Assembly: GCA_021160685.1 (NCBI GenBank) | Contig: JAGHCC010000101.1 | Location: 1 to 6,065, forward strand | DNA from: Desulfobulbaceae bacterium | Lineage (GTDB): Bacteria; Desulfobacterota; Desulfobulbia; Desulfobulbales; SURF-16 | Reading direction: 5' to 3' | Length of the DNA stretch: 6,065 nt | Part shown: in pieces, positions 1-6,065 of the stretch | Numbering within the stretch: the first letter of the stretch is position 1 | Layout: every line of letters begins with the position of its first letter | Notes under the pieces: model-generated | Told to the model about the DNA's origin: nothing | The model's database searches: none | Seen by the model: only the letters and a program-made list of their open reading frames with translations | Position numbers and translations under genes: made by a program

Positions 1-139
1 ACCGGAAAAAAAGATATAAAAAATAATAGGATTTATTTAATAATATTCATTACCTGTCATTAAAGATCCTGGGTTATGCCTCAATTCGGCTTTGCTGCCT
101 AAACCATTAGCCATAGTTATCGATAATCAACCAACATCA
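1..139. other. AT-rich leader upstream of the HDOD gene
   Basis: No gene is visible here. The first 60 bases hold only 12 G or C, far below the coding regions that follow, and several TA-rich runs (for example around 14-20 and 36-48) could serve as -10 elements. I could not pair any of them with a convincing -35 box, so no promoter is called. An in-frame TTG at 92 could extend the downstream protein by 16 residues, but the added residues do not belong to the HDOD fold and no Shine-Dalgarno sequence precedes that TTG. Confidence 0.5.
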
Positions 140-1657
140 ATGACTGAACAATTAAATAAACCAAACGAAAAGCTTTCCGAGATTTTTGCCAAAATCAACA
201 TGAGTGAACTGCCGGCCATGTCCGCCCATGTCCAGGAGTTGCTGACCCTGTCCAGTGGAGACAGGAGCACAAACTATATGAAGTTGGCGGAAATTATTCT
301 CAGGGACTTTTCACTGACCAATAAGATTCTCCAATTTGCCAATTCTGCTTATTATTCCCTTGGACAACGGGTAACAACCGTTTCCACGGCCGTAACCGTA
401 CTTGGTTTTGAGACGATCCGAGAACTTGCCATCGGGATTTCCCTGTTTGATGATTTCGTTCAGGCAGGATTTGCAAAAGAGGATATCAGTAAACTTCTTA
501 CCCGGTCATTTTTGAGCGCTCTTCTTGCCCGGGATATTGCCAGCAGCAGAGATCTGAACGTTGTGTCTGAAGAGGCCTTTATCTGCGGTCTTCTTCATAA
601 CCTTGGCCGTATTATTGCCTGTATCTATCTCCCGGCCCAGTACAAGGAGGTGGAAAGACAGACTCAGGCGGGAACGACGGAAGAAGATGCGGTCATGAAA
701 GTACTGGATGGTCTGAGTTATGCTGAATTGGGCAAGGAAGTGGCCCGCTTCTGGAACATGACGGACAATGTGATTGCCGCCATGGATAAGTTCCCGCCAA
801 GGCCCAAAGAAAACGATGATTCCCTGGTTTATCTGCTTAATATTGTTGATTTCAGTAATCGTTTTGTCGAGACAATCTGTAATGTCACCGAACTTGAATC
901 CCTGATGGTCCGTTACGGTTACCTGCTGTCCTTAGACGAAGATGAGGCAGTGGAAATGCTGGAACTCGGGATAGAAACGTCGGAAAGAATTTTTGACACC
1001 ATTCGCTCCGGCCTTGAGAAGTTTGATTTTCGCGCTAAACTGGAACAGATTGAAAATCTCCCACCACCTGAAACAGCCGTCACGGAACCCAAAGTTAAGA
1101 ATGATGAGCCGACACAATCAAGTCCGGAATCAGAAGGAGATGGGGCTGCCCGAAAATATCTGGATGAATGTGTCGGCAGGATTAAAGATATGCTTGCTGG
1201 ATCGTTTAAGTTGGACGACTTTTTTTCTCTTCTTCTCGACGCGTTGCAAGTCGGCGTGGGATTAGATCGTGTCATTCTCGCCATGCCGGGAATACAGGGT
1301 GGAGAGAGACGAATCGTGGGACGATATGGCAGGGGCGACAACAGTGACCGAATCGGTGAGTTCACATTCCCGCTGGCTGACTCGAAATCAGCTTTCAGCC
1401 GCTGCTTTAACGAGTGTAAAATCATGGCTATTCCGGCCAATTCACCGGATACTTTCCCTGACAGGCTGCAGGATATGATTCGGGACAGGGCAATGTATCT
1501 TTTCCCGATCTGTATTCGGAAGAAACCTGTTTTTCTCATTTATATGGATCAAAAAATGGATCGTCCCAGGTTGGCCAGGGAACAGGTCGACTCCATCAAG
1601 CTTCTCTCTGGATTTGCAGGGCGGGCCATTGAAAAAATTTATAAACAAAAAAAGTAA
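140..1657 (+). CDS. HDOD domain protein with C-terminal GAF-like domain
   Basis: Predicted soluble cytoplasmic signalling protein of 505 residues. An HDOD domain covers about residues 22-220: it opens with LPAMSAHVQELL, continues with the typical FANSAYYSLG and TAVTVLGFETIREL segments, and has LLHNLG at 151-156, where true HD phosphohydrolases carry His-Asp. The later HAExG-like motif reads YAELG (193-197), with Tyr in place of the usual His. HDOD domains are generally non-catalytic and are found in signalling and regulatory proteins. A helical stretch follows, then a Pro/Glu/Ser-rich linker at about 305-336 and a GAF-like sensor domain at about 337-505. There is no signal peptide, membrane segment, GGDEF, EAL or kinase domain, so the output is probably through protein contacts. 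The ATG at 140 was preferred because it precedes the HDOD fold, but it lacks a clear ribosome binding site; TTG at 92 and ATG at 200 remain possible. The ligand and partner are unknown. Confidence 0.88.
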   Translation: MTEQLNKPNEKLSEIFAKINMSELPAMSAHVQELLTLSSGDRSTNYMKLAEIILRDFSLTNKILQFANSAYYSLGQRVTTVSTAVTVLGFETIRELAIGISLFDDFVQAGFAKEDISKLLTRSFLSALLARDIASSRDLNVVSEEAFICGLLHNLGRIIACIYLPAQYKEVERQTQAGTTEEDAVMKVLDGLSYAELGKEVARFWNMTDNVIAAMDKFPPRPKENDDSLVYLLNIVDFSNRFVETICNVTELESLMVRYGYLLSLDEDEAVEMLELGIETSERIFDTIRSGLEKFDFRAKLEQIENLPPPETAVTEPKVKNDEPTQSSPESEGDGAARKYLDECVGRIKDMLAGSFKLDDFFSLLLDALQVGVGLDRVILAMPGIQGGERRIVGRYGRGDNSDRIGEFTFPLADSKSAFSRCFNECKIMAIPANSPDTFPDRLQDMIRDRAMYLFPICIRKKPVFLIYMDQKMDRPRLAREQVDSIKLLSGFAGRAIEKIYKQKK

Positions 1658-1710
1658 ATGTTCGGGTGAGTGTTGGTGCCTGAAGGCTTTCATAAGGACT
1701 TTGTCGGTAA

Positions 1711-1744
1711 AGTCCCCCTTAGAAAAAGGGGGATTTAGGGGAAT
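1711..1744. repeat. Hairpin repeat of the CCCCCTT...AAGGGGG kind
   Basis: A perfect 8 bp inverted repeat, TCCCCCTT (1713-1720) and AAGGGGGA (1726-1733), is separated by a 5 nt loop AGAAA and followed by TTTAGGGGAATTT. The motif resembles a dispersed intergenic repeat I know from many deltaproteobacterial and cyanobacterial genomes; that recollection has not been checked here. It sits 55 nt after the HDOD stop codon. The stem is strong enough to slow or end transcription, but only three T residues follow it, so it is not a textbook intrinsic terminator. Confidence 0.7.
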
Positions 1745-1827
1745 TTGTCAGTCAGGATCAGATTCCTCCAGGCTCTCCTATCTAAGTCTTCCTGTCACGC
1801 TACCTGTAAAAAGTTTGTTGACGGACT

Positions 1828-1831
1828 GGAG
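1828..1831 (+). promoter_or_regulatory. Ribosome binding site of the universal stress protein gene
   Basis: GGAG lies 9 nt before the ATG at 1841. It fixes that ATG as the start over an upstream in-frame TTG at 1745, whose extra 32 residues have no similarity to the UspA fold and overlap the tail of the hairpin repeat. Confidence 0.75.
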
Positions 1832-1840
1832 ATAAAAATT

Positions 1841-2773
1841 ATGGAAAGAAAGATACTTGTCGCTGTTGACGGCTCGGTTTATTCCATCAATGAAATTCAT
1901 TACCTGGCAAGATTATTTGAGGGTCTTGATGAAATAAATTTTCATCTTATTCGCATCATCCCGGCCGGTTCACTGCCTCCCGGTTCCGAATGGGTTAATG
2001 AACTCGACAAGATGAGCATGCTTTCTCCGGCGGCAAGAAAAAAATTTGCCGCCGCCACACAGTACATGAAAGATATCGTTTCTCAGCTTACGCGTCAGGG
2101 TGTTTCAGCCGAAAGAATCACCACTTCGGTGCGTGTTTCCAGAGTGAGTGTGGCCGATGATCTTGTTCATGAGGCGCGCAAAGGCATGTATGACGCGCTG
2201 CTTGTCGGCCGGCGCGGGATTGGTAAAATCGGTGAGATGGTCATGGGGAGTGTGTCCAGTTCCATGCTGGAAAAATGTTTTGATATCCCGCTCTGGGTTA
2301 TTGATGGCCAGGTGAATTCCAGAAAGTTTTTTGTCCCGGTTGACGGAACATTACATTGTCTGCGGGCAGTGGATCATTTGAGTTATATTTTGCAGGATAA
2401 TCCCCATGCCGAGATTACCCTCTTTCACTCCGAGGCCCTGATGGCTCATAAAGGGATTGACCCGCCTGATTTCTTTCATGAGCAGTGGGGCAAAGAGTGG
2501 TGTGATGAGCATATCGATCATCCGGATACGATTTTTCATGCCCCTGAGCAGATATTGCTCGAAAATGGTTTTCCGTCGGAGCGGATCAGCCGTCTTGAAA
2601 AGAAAATAGGCGTTGATCCGGCCAGGGATATTGTCAAGCTGGCAATGAAGCTGGATGAAGGCACTATTGTTATAGGCAGGCGCGGGCGCAATGATCCCAA
2701 GGGTTTCATGGGCGGCGTCTCGGACCGGGTCATGAGATCGGCTGAGAAAGTGGCTGTTTGGCTGGTTTCGTAG
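1841..2773 (+). CDS. Tandem-domain universal stress protein (UspA family)
   Basis: Predicted cytoplasmic protein of 310 residues made of two UspA domains in one chain. Domain 1 (about 1-156) begins with the strand MERKILVAVDGS, whose Asp at 10 is the usual nucleotide-contacting acidic residue, and carries a complete ATP-binding signature G-x2-G-x9-G-S at 123-137 (GRRG at 123-126, GS at 136-137). Domain 2 (about 161-310) restarts with KFFVPVDGT (162-170) and has GRRG at 279-282 with the matching Gly at 292, but the following Ser/Thr is Val293. Domain 1 therefore looks fit to bind ATP while domain 2 is slightly degenerate. Family members are induced by stress and usually act through nucleotide binding and dimerisation, without a known enzyme reaction. 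The gene lies 357 nt upstream of a cation ATPase on the same strand; UspA proteins are often found near transporters, so a link to ion stress is plausible but inferred. Confidence 0.92.
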   Translation: MERKILVAVDGSVYSINEIHYLARLFEGLDEINFHLIRIIPAGSLPPGSEWVNELDKMSMLSPAARKKFAAATQYMKDIVSQLTRQGVSAERITTSVRVSRVSVADDLVHEARKGMYDALLVGRRGIGKIGEMVMGSVSSSMLEKCFDIPLWVIDGQVNSRKFFVPVDGTLHCLRAVDHLSYILQDNPHAEITLFHSEALMAHKGIDPPDFFHEQWGKEWCDEHIDHPDTIFHAPEQILLENGFPSERISRLEKKIGVDPARDIVKLAMKLDEGTIVIGRRGRNDPKGFMGGVSDRVMRSAEKVAVWLVS

Positions 2774-2813
2774 AGACATTGTATATTTTCAATAAGTGGT
2801 GGCGTACTGACAA

Positions 2814-2866
2814 CTTCCCCTTCGAAGTCTCACAAGTTCGCTATCTAGTAAAGGGGGATTGAGGGT
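2814..2866. repeat. Diverged CCCCTT/AAGGGG repeat
   Basis: CCCCTT at 2817-2822 can pair with AAGGGG at 2851-2856 across a 28 nt loop, and the right half continues GGATTGAGGG, much like the GGATTTAGGGG flank of the hairpin at 1713-1740. It therefore looks like a second, degraded or loop-expanded copy of the same dispersed repeat. A shorter alternative stem, ACTTC (2813-2817) with GAAGT (2824-2828), also exists inside the left half. Confidence 0.45.
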
Positions 2867-2898
2867 GGTGGTGGTTATAGGTTGCCACCATTGCTTCT

Positions 2899-3041
2899 AA
2901 GTAACAACCCCCTCACCCCGGCCCTCTCCCTCGGGAGAGGGAGGCAGCCCTAAATAACGTATTTAATAATTATAAATTTCTACTTCCTCGGATATCCCCT
3001 CTCCTTGGGGAGAGGGTTAGGGTGAGGGGGAAATGTTACTT
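2899..3041. repeat. 143 nt nested palindromic element (MITE-like or paired REP)
   Basis: Two related GC-rich units lie in opposite orientation. Outer arms AAGTAAC (2899-2905) and GTTACTT (3035-3041) are perfect inverse complements. Inside them CCCCCTCACCC (2908-2918) matches GGGTGAGGGGG (3020-3030) over 11 bp. Each unit also forms its own hairpin with an 8 bp stem and tetraloop: CCCTCTCC/GGAGAGGG at 2922-2941 (loop CTCG) and the same stem at 2997-3016 (loop TTGG). The centre (about 2945-2995) is AT-richer and contains TAAATA-ACG-TATTTA (2951-2965). The unit sequence resembles a widespread proteobacterial intergenic repeat as I remember it. I see no transposase and no convincing target-site duplication, so MITE versus inverted REP pair stays open. 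Confidence 0.8.
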
Positions 3042-3130
3042 TTATAATAAATGCCGGTATCTTCACCCCCGGTTGCTTTGCTGAATAGTTACTTGAGATG
3101 TTTCAAAATATTGCTATAGGCTGAAAGCCC

Positions 3131-5746
3131 ATGAATTTCTATCAGAAAACGGTTGAAGATTCTCTGGCTGGTCTTGAAACCACCCCGGTGGGTCTTAACG
3201 AAAAAGAGATCCACGCTCGTCAGCAGAAATACGGCCTCAATGAGCTCAAAACCGAAACTGCTTTCAATCCTCTTGCTATTTTTTTCAGCCAGTTCAAAAG
3301 TTTCATCATCTATATTCTCCTTTTTGCCGTAGCCTTTTCCCTTATCATCGGCGAATATGTCGATTCAATCATTATCCTCATCATTTTGCTGATCAATGCC
3401 CTGATCGGTTTTTTTCAGGAACTTTCCGCCCATAAATCCCTTGCTGCATTAAAGGAACTGACCACTGTCCAGGCTGCTGTGCTGCGCAACGGCAGAAAAG
3501 TCGTCATGGACTCACGGCAGCTAGTGCCCGGAGATATCATTTATCTTGAAGCAGGCGACAAGGTTCCGGCGGATGCGAGAATCCTGGAATTCGTCAACCT
3601 TGCCGTTGATGAGTCTTCTCTCACGGGAGAGAGTCTGCCGGTGGAGAAAAACAACTCGGTCATCCCTTCCACCGTCCAGATTGGCGAACAGGTCAACATG
3701 CTTTTTTCTTCCACAGCTGTTGTTGCCGGCAATGGCCGCGCTGTGGTCGTTTCCACGGGAATGGCGACTGAGATCGGCAAAATCACCGGTCTTGTCCGGG
3801 AAGCGGAAGAAGAACCCACACCCCTGCAGAAAAGGCTGGACAGCTTCGGTCGTAAACTGGGCTATGTGATTATCGCCATCTGTTTTGTCGTTTTCTGCAT
3901 GTCCTGCGGCCGGGAATATCTACTTCACCTTGAGTTGAGCCAACAGTTCCTTATCTCTCTAGCCTTTGTGGCGATCAGCCTTGCTGTGGCCGCCGTGCCT
4001 ACGGCCCTGCCCGCAGTGGTCACCATTGCCCTGAGCGTCGGCGTCAAGAGACTGCTTGCTAAAAAGGCCCTGGTCCGGAAACTCTCTTCCGTTGAAACCC
4101 TGGGAAGTTGCGATGTGATCTGCACGGATAAGACCGGCACCCTGACTAAAAACGAGATGACGGTCCGGAAGGCGTGGACCCTTGACGGAGAGGCCGAAAT
4201 CAGTGGCACGGGCTACGAGCCTGTGGGGGAAATCTCGGGACGGATTGAGCCCTTGCTGTTCCAGATCGGGTTTTCCGCCAATAACAGCTCCGTGTATGAG
4301 GAAAAAGGCGAGTGGCGCAAAACCGGCGATCCCACGGAAGCAGCCCTGATGGTCAGTGGTATGAAGAGCGAAGCAATGTTCCTGTCTCGGCACGCTGAGA
4401 TGCCCTTTGATTCCGACCGTAAGTGCATGAGCGTCATTGTGGCTTATGAGCGTGGCAGGAGGATAATGAGTAAGGGCGCTCCCGACCGCATCCTGGAACG
4501 TTGCAGTCATGTCCTGATCCAGGGTCGCAAAAAAAAACTCACAGAAGAACACCGGCAAAAGATCCTTGCTCAAAACGATCTTTACAGCTCCGAGGCCATG
4601 CGGGTGCTGGCCTTTGCCTGTAAAGATATTGAGCAGGATGAAAATGAACAGGATCTTGTCTTTGTCGGTCTCCAGGCCATGATCGATCCGCCCCGCACCG
4701 ATGTGATTGAGGCGGTTGCCAGGACAAAAGAGGCGGGAATCCGGGTGATCATGATCACCGGTGATTACAAAGAAACAGCCAGGGCCATCGGCAGGGAGGT
4801 GGGCATTGAAGGCCGAGTCCTCACCGGTGAGGAGGTGGAATATTTAAGCGACGACGAGCTGCGGGAAAAACTCGCCCACGGAGTCAATATTTTTGCCAGG
4901 GTCGTGCCCGTCCATAAACAGCGAATTGTCACGGCACTGCAGGAGCTGGGTCATACTGTCGCCATGACTGGTGACGGCGTCAATGACGCGCCGGCCCTGA
5001 AAAAAGCCAATATCGGCGTTGCCGTGGGCAGCGGTACCGAGGTGGCTAAAGAGGCCTCTGATTTTGTCTTGCTTGATGACAGCTTCAGCAACATCGTCAA
5101 TGCCATTGAAGAGGGCAGGGGGATCTACGATAATATCCAGAAATCCATCATGCTCCTGCTGTCCGGCAATCTCGGTGAAGTTCTCATTATTTTTCTGGCC
5201 GTGATTTCCGGCATGAACCTGCCCCTGACCGCCATCCTGCTTCTCTGGATCAACATGGTGACCGACGGCGCTCCTGCCCTGGCTTACAGTGTCGATCCCT
5301 ATGGCACGGGCATCATGAGCCGCCCGCCAAAACCAAGGGATGAAGGAATTCTGCCCGGCCCTAAACTGGCGCTGATCTCTTTTGCCGGATTGGTTGGAAC
5401 CGGGATCGGCCTGTTTCTTTTTTCCTGGCATGGGGGCAACTCCGACTCCCATGATGACCTGATCCTGGCCCAGACCATGGTCTTTAATTTTATTGTCCTT
5501 TACGAGATCATTCTTGTTTTTATCATCCGCCGGGCATATCAGGTGCCGCTGTTTTCCAATAAATGGATCTGGGCCTCGGTTGTTCTTTCCGTCCTTCTGC
5601 AGGTCATGTTGATGTATACCCCGATGCACCTGCCTTTCAGTATTGTTCCTCTTGCGTGGCCGGAAATCATGAACCTTTTTTTCGCCGGGCTGGTCTTTTA
5701 CGCAACATTTTGGGTTTATGATTTGATTTCCAGACCCTCTTCTTGA
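3131..5746 (+). CDS. P-type cation-transporting ATPase, type II (SERCA/PMCA-like)
   Basis: Integral membrane pump of 871 residues, a normal full length for bacterial type II P-ATPases. In order: N-terminal cation-ATPase domain (WYQKS-like opening FYQKTVEDSL, which fits the chosen ATG); M1-M2 at about 57-96; actuator domain with TGES at 165-168; M3-M4 at about 243-304; phosphorylation motif DKTGTLT with the acceptor Asp at 333; nucleotide-binding domain with Phe426 in the PFDSDRK segment and KGAP at 448-451; DPPR at 519-522; MITGD at 541-545; hinge TGDGVNDAP at 613-621; then six more membrane segments (M5 about 669-693, M6 697-721, M7 744-765, M8 780-800, M9 811-829, M10 845-866). Ion-site residues in M5 (Glu683 in NLGEV), M6 (Asn708, Thr711, Asp712) and M8 (Glu792) resemble SERCA, but M4 reads PTALP (290-294) where calcium pumps have PEGLP, so the M4 acidic ligand is missing. 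Catalysis looks intact. Calcium is the default guess for the substrate, but the M4 change makes it uncertain. Confidence 0.93.
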   Translation: MNFYQKTVEDSLAGLETTPVGLNEKEIHARQQKYGLNELKTETAFNPLAIFFSQFKSFIIYILLFAVAFSLIIGEYVDSIIILIILLINALIGFFQELSAHKSLAALKELTTVQAAVLRNGRKVVMDSRQLVPGDIIYLEAGDKVPADARILEFVNLAVDESSLTGESLPVEKNNSVIPSTVQIGEQVNMLFSSTAVVAGNGRAVVVSTGMATEIGKITGLVREAEEEPTPLQKRLDSFGRKLGYVIIAICFVVFCMSCGREYLLHLELSQQFLISLAFVAISLAVAAVPTALPAVVTIALSVGVKRLLAKKALVRKLSSVETLGSCDVICTDKTGTLTKNEMTVRKAWTLDGEAEISGTGYEPVGEISGRIEPLLFQIGFSANNSSVYEEKGEWRKTGDPTEAALMVSGMKSEAMFLSRHAEMPFDSDRKCMSVIVAYERGRRIMSKGAPDRILERCSHVLIQGRKKKLTEEHRQKILAQNDLYSSEAMRVLAFACKDIEQDENEQDLVFVGLQAMIDPPRTDVIEAVARTKEAGIRVIMITGDYKETARAIGREVGIEGRVLTGEEVEYLSDDELREKLAHGVNIFARVVPVHKQRIVTALQELGHTVAMTGDGVNDAPALKKANIGVAVGSGTEVAKEASDFVLLDDSFSNIVNAIEEGRGIYDNIQKSIMLLLSGNLGEVLIIFLAVISGMNLPLTAILLLWINMVTDGAPALAYSVDPYGTGIMSRPPKPRDEGILPGPKLALISFAGLVGTGIGLFLFSWHGGNSDSHDDLILAQTMVFNFIVLYEIILVFIIRRAYQVPLFSNKWIWASVVLSVLLQVMLMYTPMHLPFSIVPLAWPEIMNLFFAGLVFYATFWVYDLISRPSS

Positions 5747-5771
5747 CAGCGTATGCATATTTTTATATTTT
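5743..5771 (+). promoter_or_regulatory. Candidate sigma-70 promoter of the antitoxin gene
   Basis: TTGACA at 5743-5748 is a perfect -35 consensus and overlaps the stop codon of the ATPase gene. TATTTT at 5766-5771 lies after a 17 nt spacer and would be the -10 box; TATATT at 5764-5769 is a better match with a less favoured 15 nt spacer. Transcription would begin near 5778, inside the inverted repeat that follows, which suits a repressed toxin-antitoxin promoter. Confidence 0.55.
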
Positions 5772-5794
5772 GGTTTAAAAGACCATTTAAACCA
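5771..5794. promoter_or_regulatory. Inverted repeat, likely operator of the antitoxin gene
   Basis: TGGTTTAAA (5771-5779) and TTTAAACCA (5786-5794) are perfect inverse complements separated by 6 nt. The repeat touches the proposed -10 box and covers the expected transcription start, 14 nt before the antitoxin ATG. Phd/YefM antitoxins typically repress their own operon by binding palindromes placed like this, so an autoregulatory operator is the natural reading. A weak terminator for the ATPase gene is an alternative (TTTT follows), but the stem is AT-rich. Confidence 0.6.
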
Positions 5795-5808
5795 TTTTGA
5801 GGAAAAGT

Positions 5809-6065
5809 ATGCCCACTGTATCTATTGTCAATGCTAAAAGTCATCTTTCGGAACTGATTGCCAAAAGTACTTATAACCGTGAAAGATTTATCATCACCCG
5901 CCGGAACAAGCCCGTGGCCGCGCTGGTAAGTCTTGAAGACCTGCAGATTATTGAGCAGCATGAGGAAATTCAGTGTCTTGCCGCTGTTGCCGGAAAATGG
6001 CAGGGCTTTGATGAAGTAGCGGATGCCTTGACTGATTTTGAAGTGCTGAGAGCAAGGGGTGGGAG
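5809..6065 (+). CDS. Phd/YefM family antitoxin, partial (3' end outside window)
   Basis: Eighty-five complete codons are visible from the ATG, with no stop before the window ends. The N-terminus MPTVSIVNAKSHLSELI followed by RERFIITRRNKPVAALVSLEDL (about residues 24-45) is the characteristic Phd/YefM DNA-binding fold: a short strand, the helix with the A-K-xx-L-S-E-L-I pattern, and the F-I-I-T-R-x-x-K-P-V-A-A-L-V hairpin. Members bind and neutralise a partner toxin through the flexible C-terminal part and repress their own operon. GAGG at 5799-5802 gives a good ribosome site, 6 nt before the start. The gene begins 62 nt after the ATPase stop and has its own promoter and palindrome, so it is probably independent of the pump. 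The toxin would be expected just beyond the right edge; its class (RelE/ParE-like, Doc or PIN) cannot be told from here. Confidence 0.87.
   Translation, partial: MPTVSIVNAKSHLSELIAKSTYNRERFIITRRNKPVAALVSLEDLQIIEQHEEIQCLAAVAGKWQGFDEVADALTDFEVLRARGG

Larger units (their letters stand above)
2774..3130. other. 357 nt intergenic region built of repeats
   Basis: No open reading frame with a plausible start and ribosome site is seen. The interval holds two repeat structures listed separately (2814-2866 and 2899-3041) plus about 90 nt of leader before the ATPase. The leader contains TATAAT at 3043-3048, immediately after the palindromic element, but no good -35 box 16-18 nt upstream of it. AGG at 3118-3120 is a weak ribosome site, 10 nt before the ATPase start. 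Confidence 0.65.

Noticed and set aside
919..1539. Minus-strand open frame of 206 codons opposite the HDOD-GAF gene
   Set aside because: It is a Ser/Arg-rich translation with no domain, fully antisense to a convincing coding region.
1678..1690. GCC-TGAA-GGC-TTT as a terminator of the HDOD gene
   Set aside because: The stem is only 3 bp and the T run is too short. The 8 bp hairpin at 1713-1733 is a much better candidate for stopping transcription.
2951..2965. TAAATA-ACG-TATTTA palindrome as an independent operator
   Set aside because: It lies in the AT-rich centre of the nested repeat element, where such short palindromes arise easily, and no gene start is close enough to suggest regulation.
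3093..3120. TTGAGA and TATAGG as a promoter for the pump gene
   Set aside because: The -10 match is poor, and it overlaps the ribosome site and would give an almost leaderless transcript. The spacing is acceptable but the support is too weak to list.
3959..4573. Minus-strand open frame of 204 codons opposite the middle of the pump gene
   Set aside because: It is antisense to the phosphorylation and nucleotide-binding regions, which are well conserved on the plus strand, and the translated protein shows no known domain.
4844..5758. Long open frame (304 codons) on the minus strand opposite the pump gene
   Set aside because: It lies almost wholly antisense to the C-terminal half of a clearly real P-type ATPase, its translation is polar and low in recognisable motifs, and it has no family signature. 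It is a codon-bias shadow.

Overview
The window looks like a stretch of chromosome from a Gram-negative, probably anaerobic or microaerophilic proteobacterium-like organism. An origin in Desulfobacterota (the old Deltaproteobacteria) is my best guess, based on the HDOD-GAF signalling protein, the style of the genes and the intergenic repeats of the CCCCCTT...AAGGGGG and CCCTCACCC...CCCTCTCC kinds. This is an impression from sequence style, not a proven assignment. All four genes I can support lie on the + strand, but they are separated by 62 to 357 nt gaps and are probably not one tight operon.

Layout: (1) 1-139 is a leader that starts very AT-rich (12 G/C in the first 60 bases) and has no gene. 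(2) 140-1657 encodes a soluble HDOD-GAF regulatory protein. (3) 1658-1840 is intergenic and carries a strong hairpin repeat at 1713-1733. (4) 1841-2773 encodes a tandem-domain universal stress protein (UspA family). (5) 2774-3130 is a 357 nt gap without a gene. It contains a diverged CCCCTT/AAGGGG repeat and a 143 nt nested inverted-repeat element (2899-3041) that resembles a MITE or a paired REP element. (6) 3131-5746 encodes a full-length P-type cation ATPase of the SERCA/PMCA-like type II group, with an altered M4 ion-site motif (PTALP where calcium pumps have PEGLP). (7) 5747-5808 is a short promoter/operator region. (8) 5809-6065 is the 5' part of a Phd/YefM-type antitoxin gene that runs off the window; its toxin, if present, lies beyond the edge.

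Functionally, the universal stress protein and the cation pump may belong together in a stress or ion-homeostasis response. The HDOD-GAF protein could be a signalling component, but nothing in the sequence ties it to the pump. The antitoxin gene appears to be a separate unit with its own promoter. I found no CRISPR array, tRNA, rRNA, transposase or phage gene. I see no clear evidence of an undescribed multi-gene system. The most interesting points are the pump's unusual ion-binding signature, the nested palindromic element just upstream of the pump, and the perfect inverted repeat over the antitoxin promoter.
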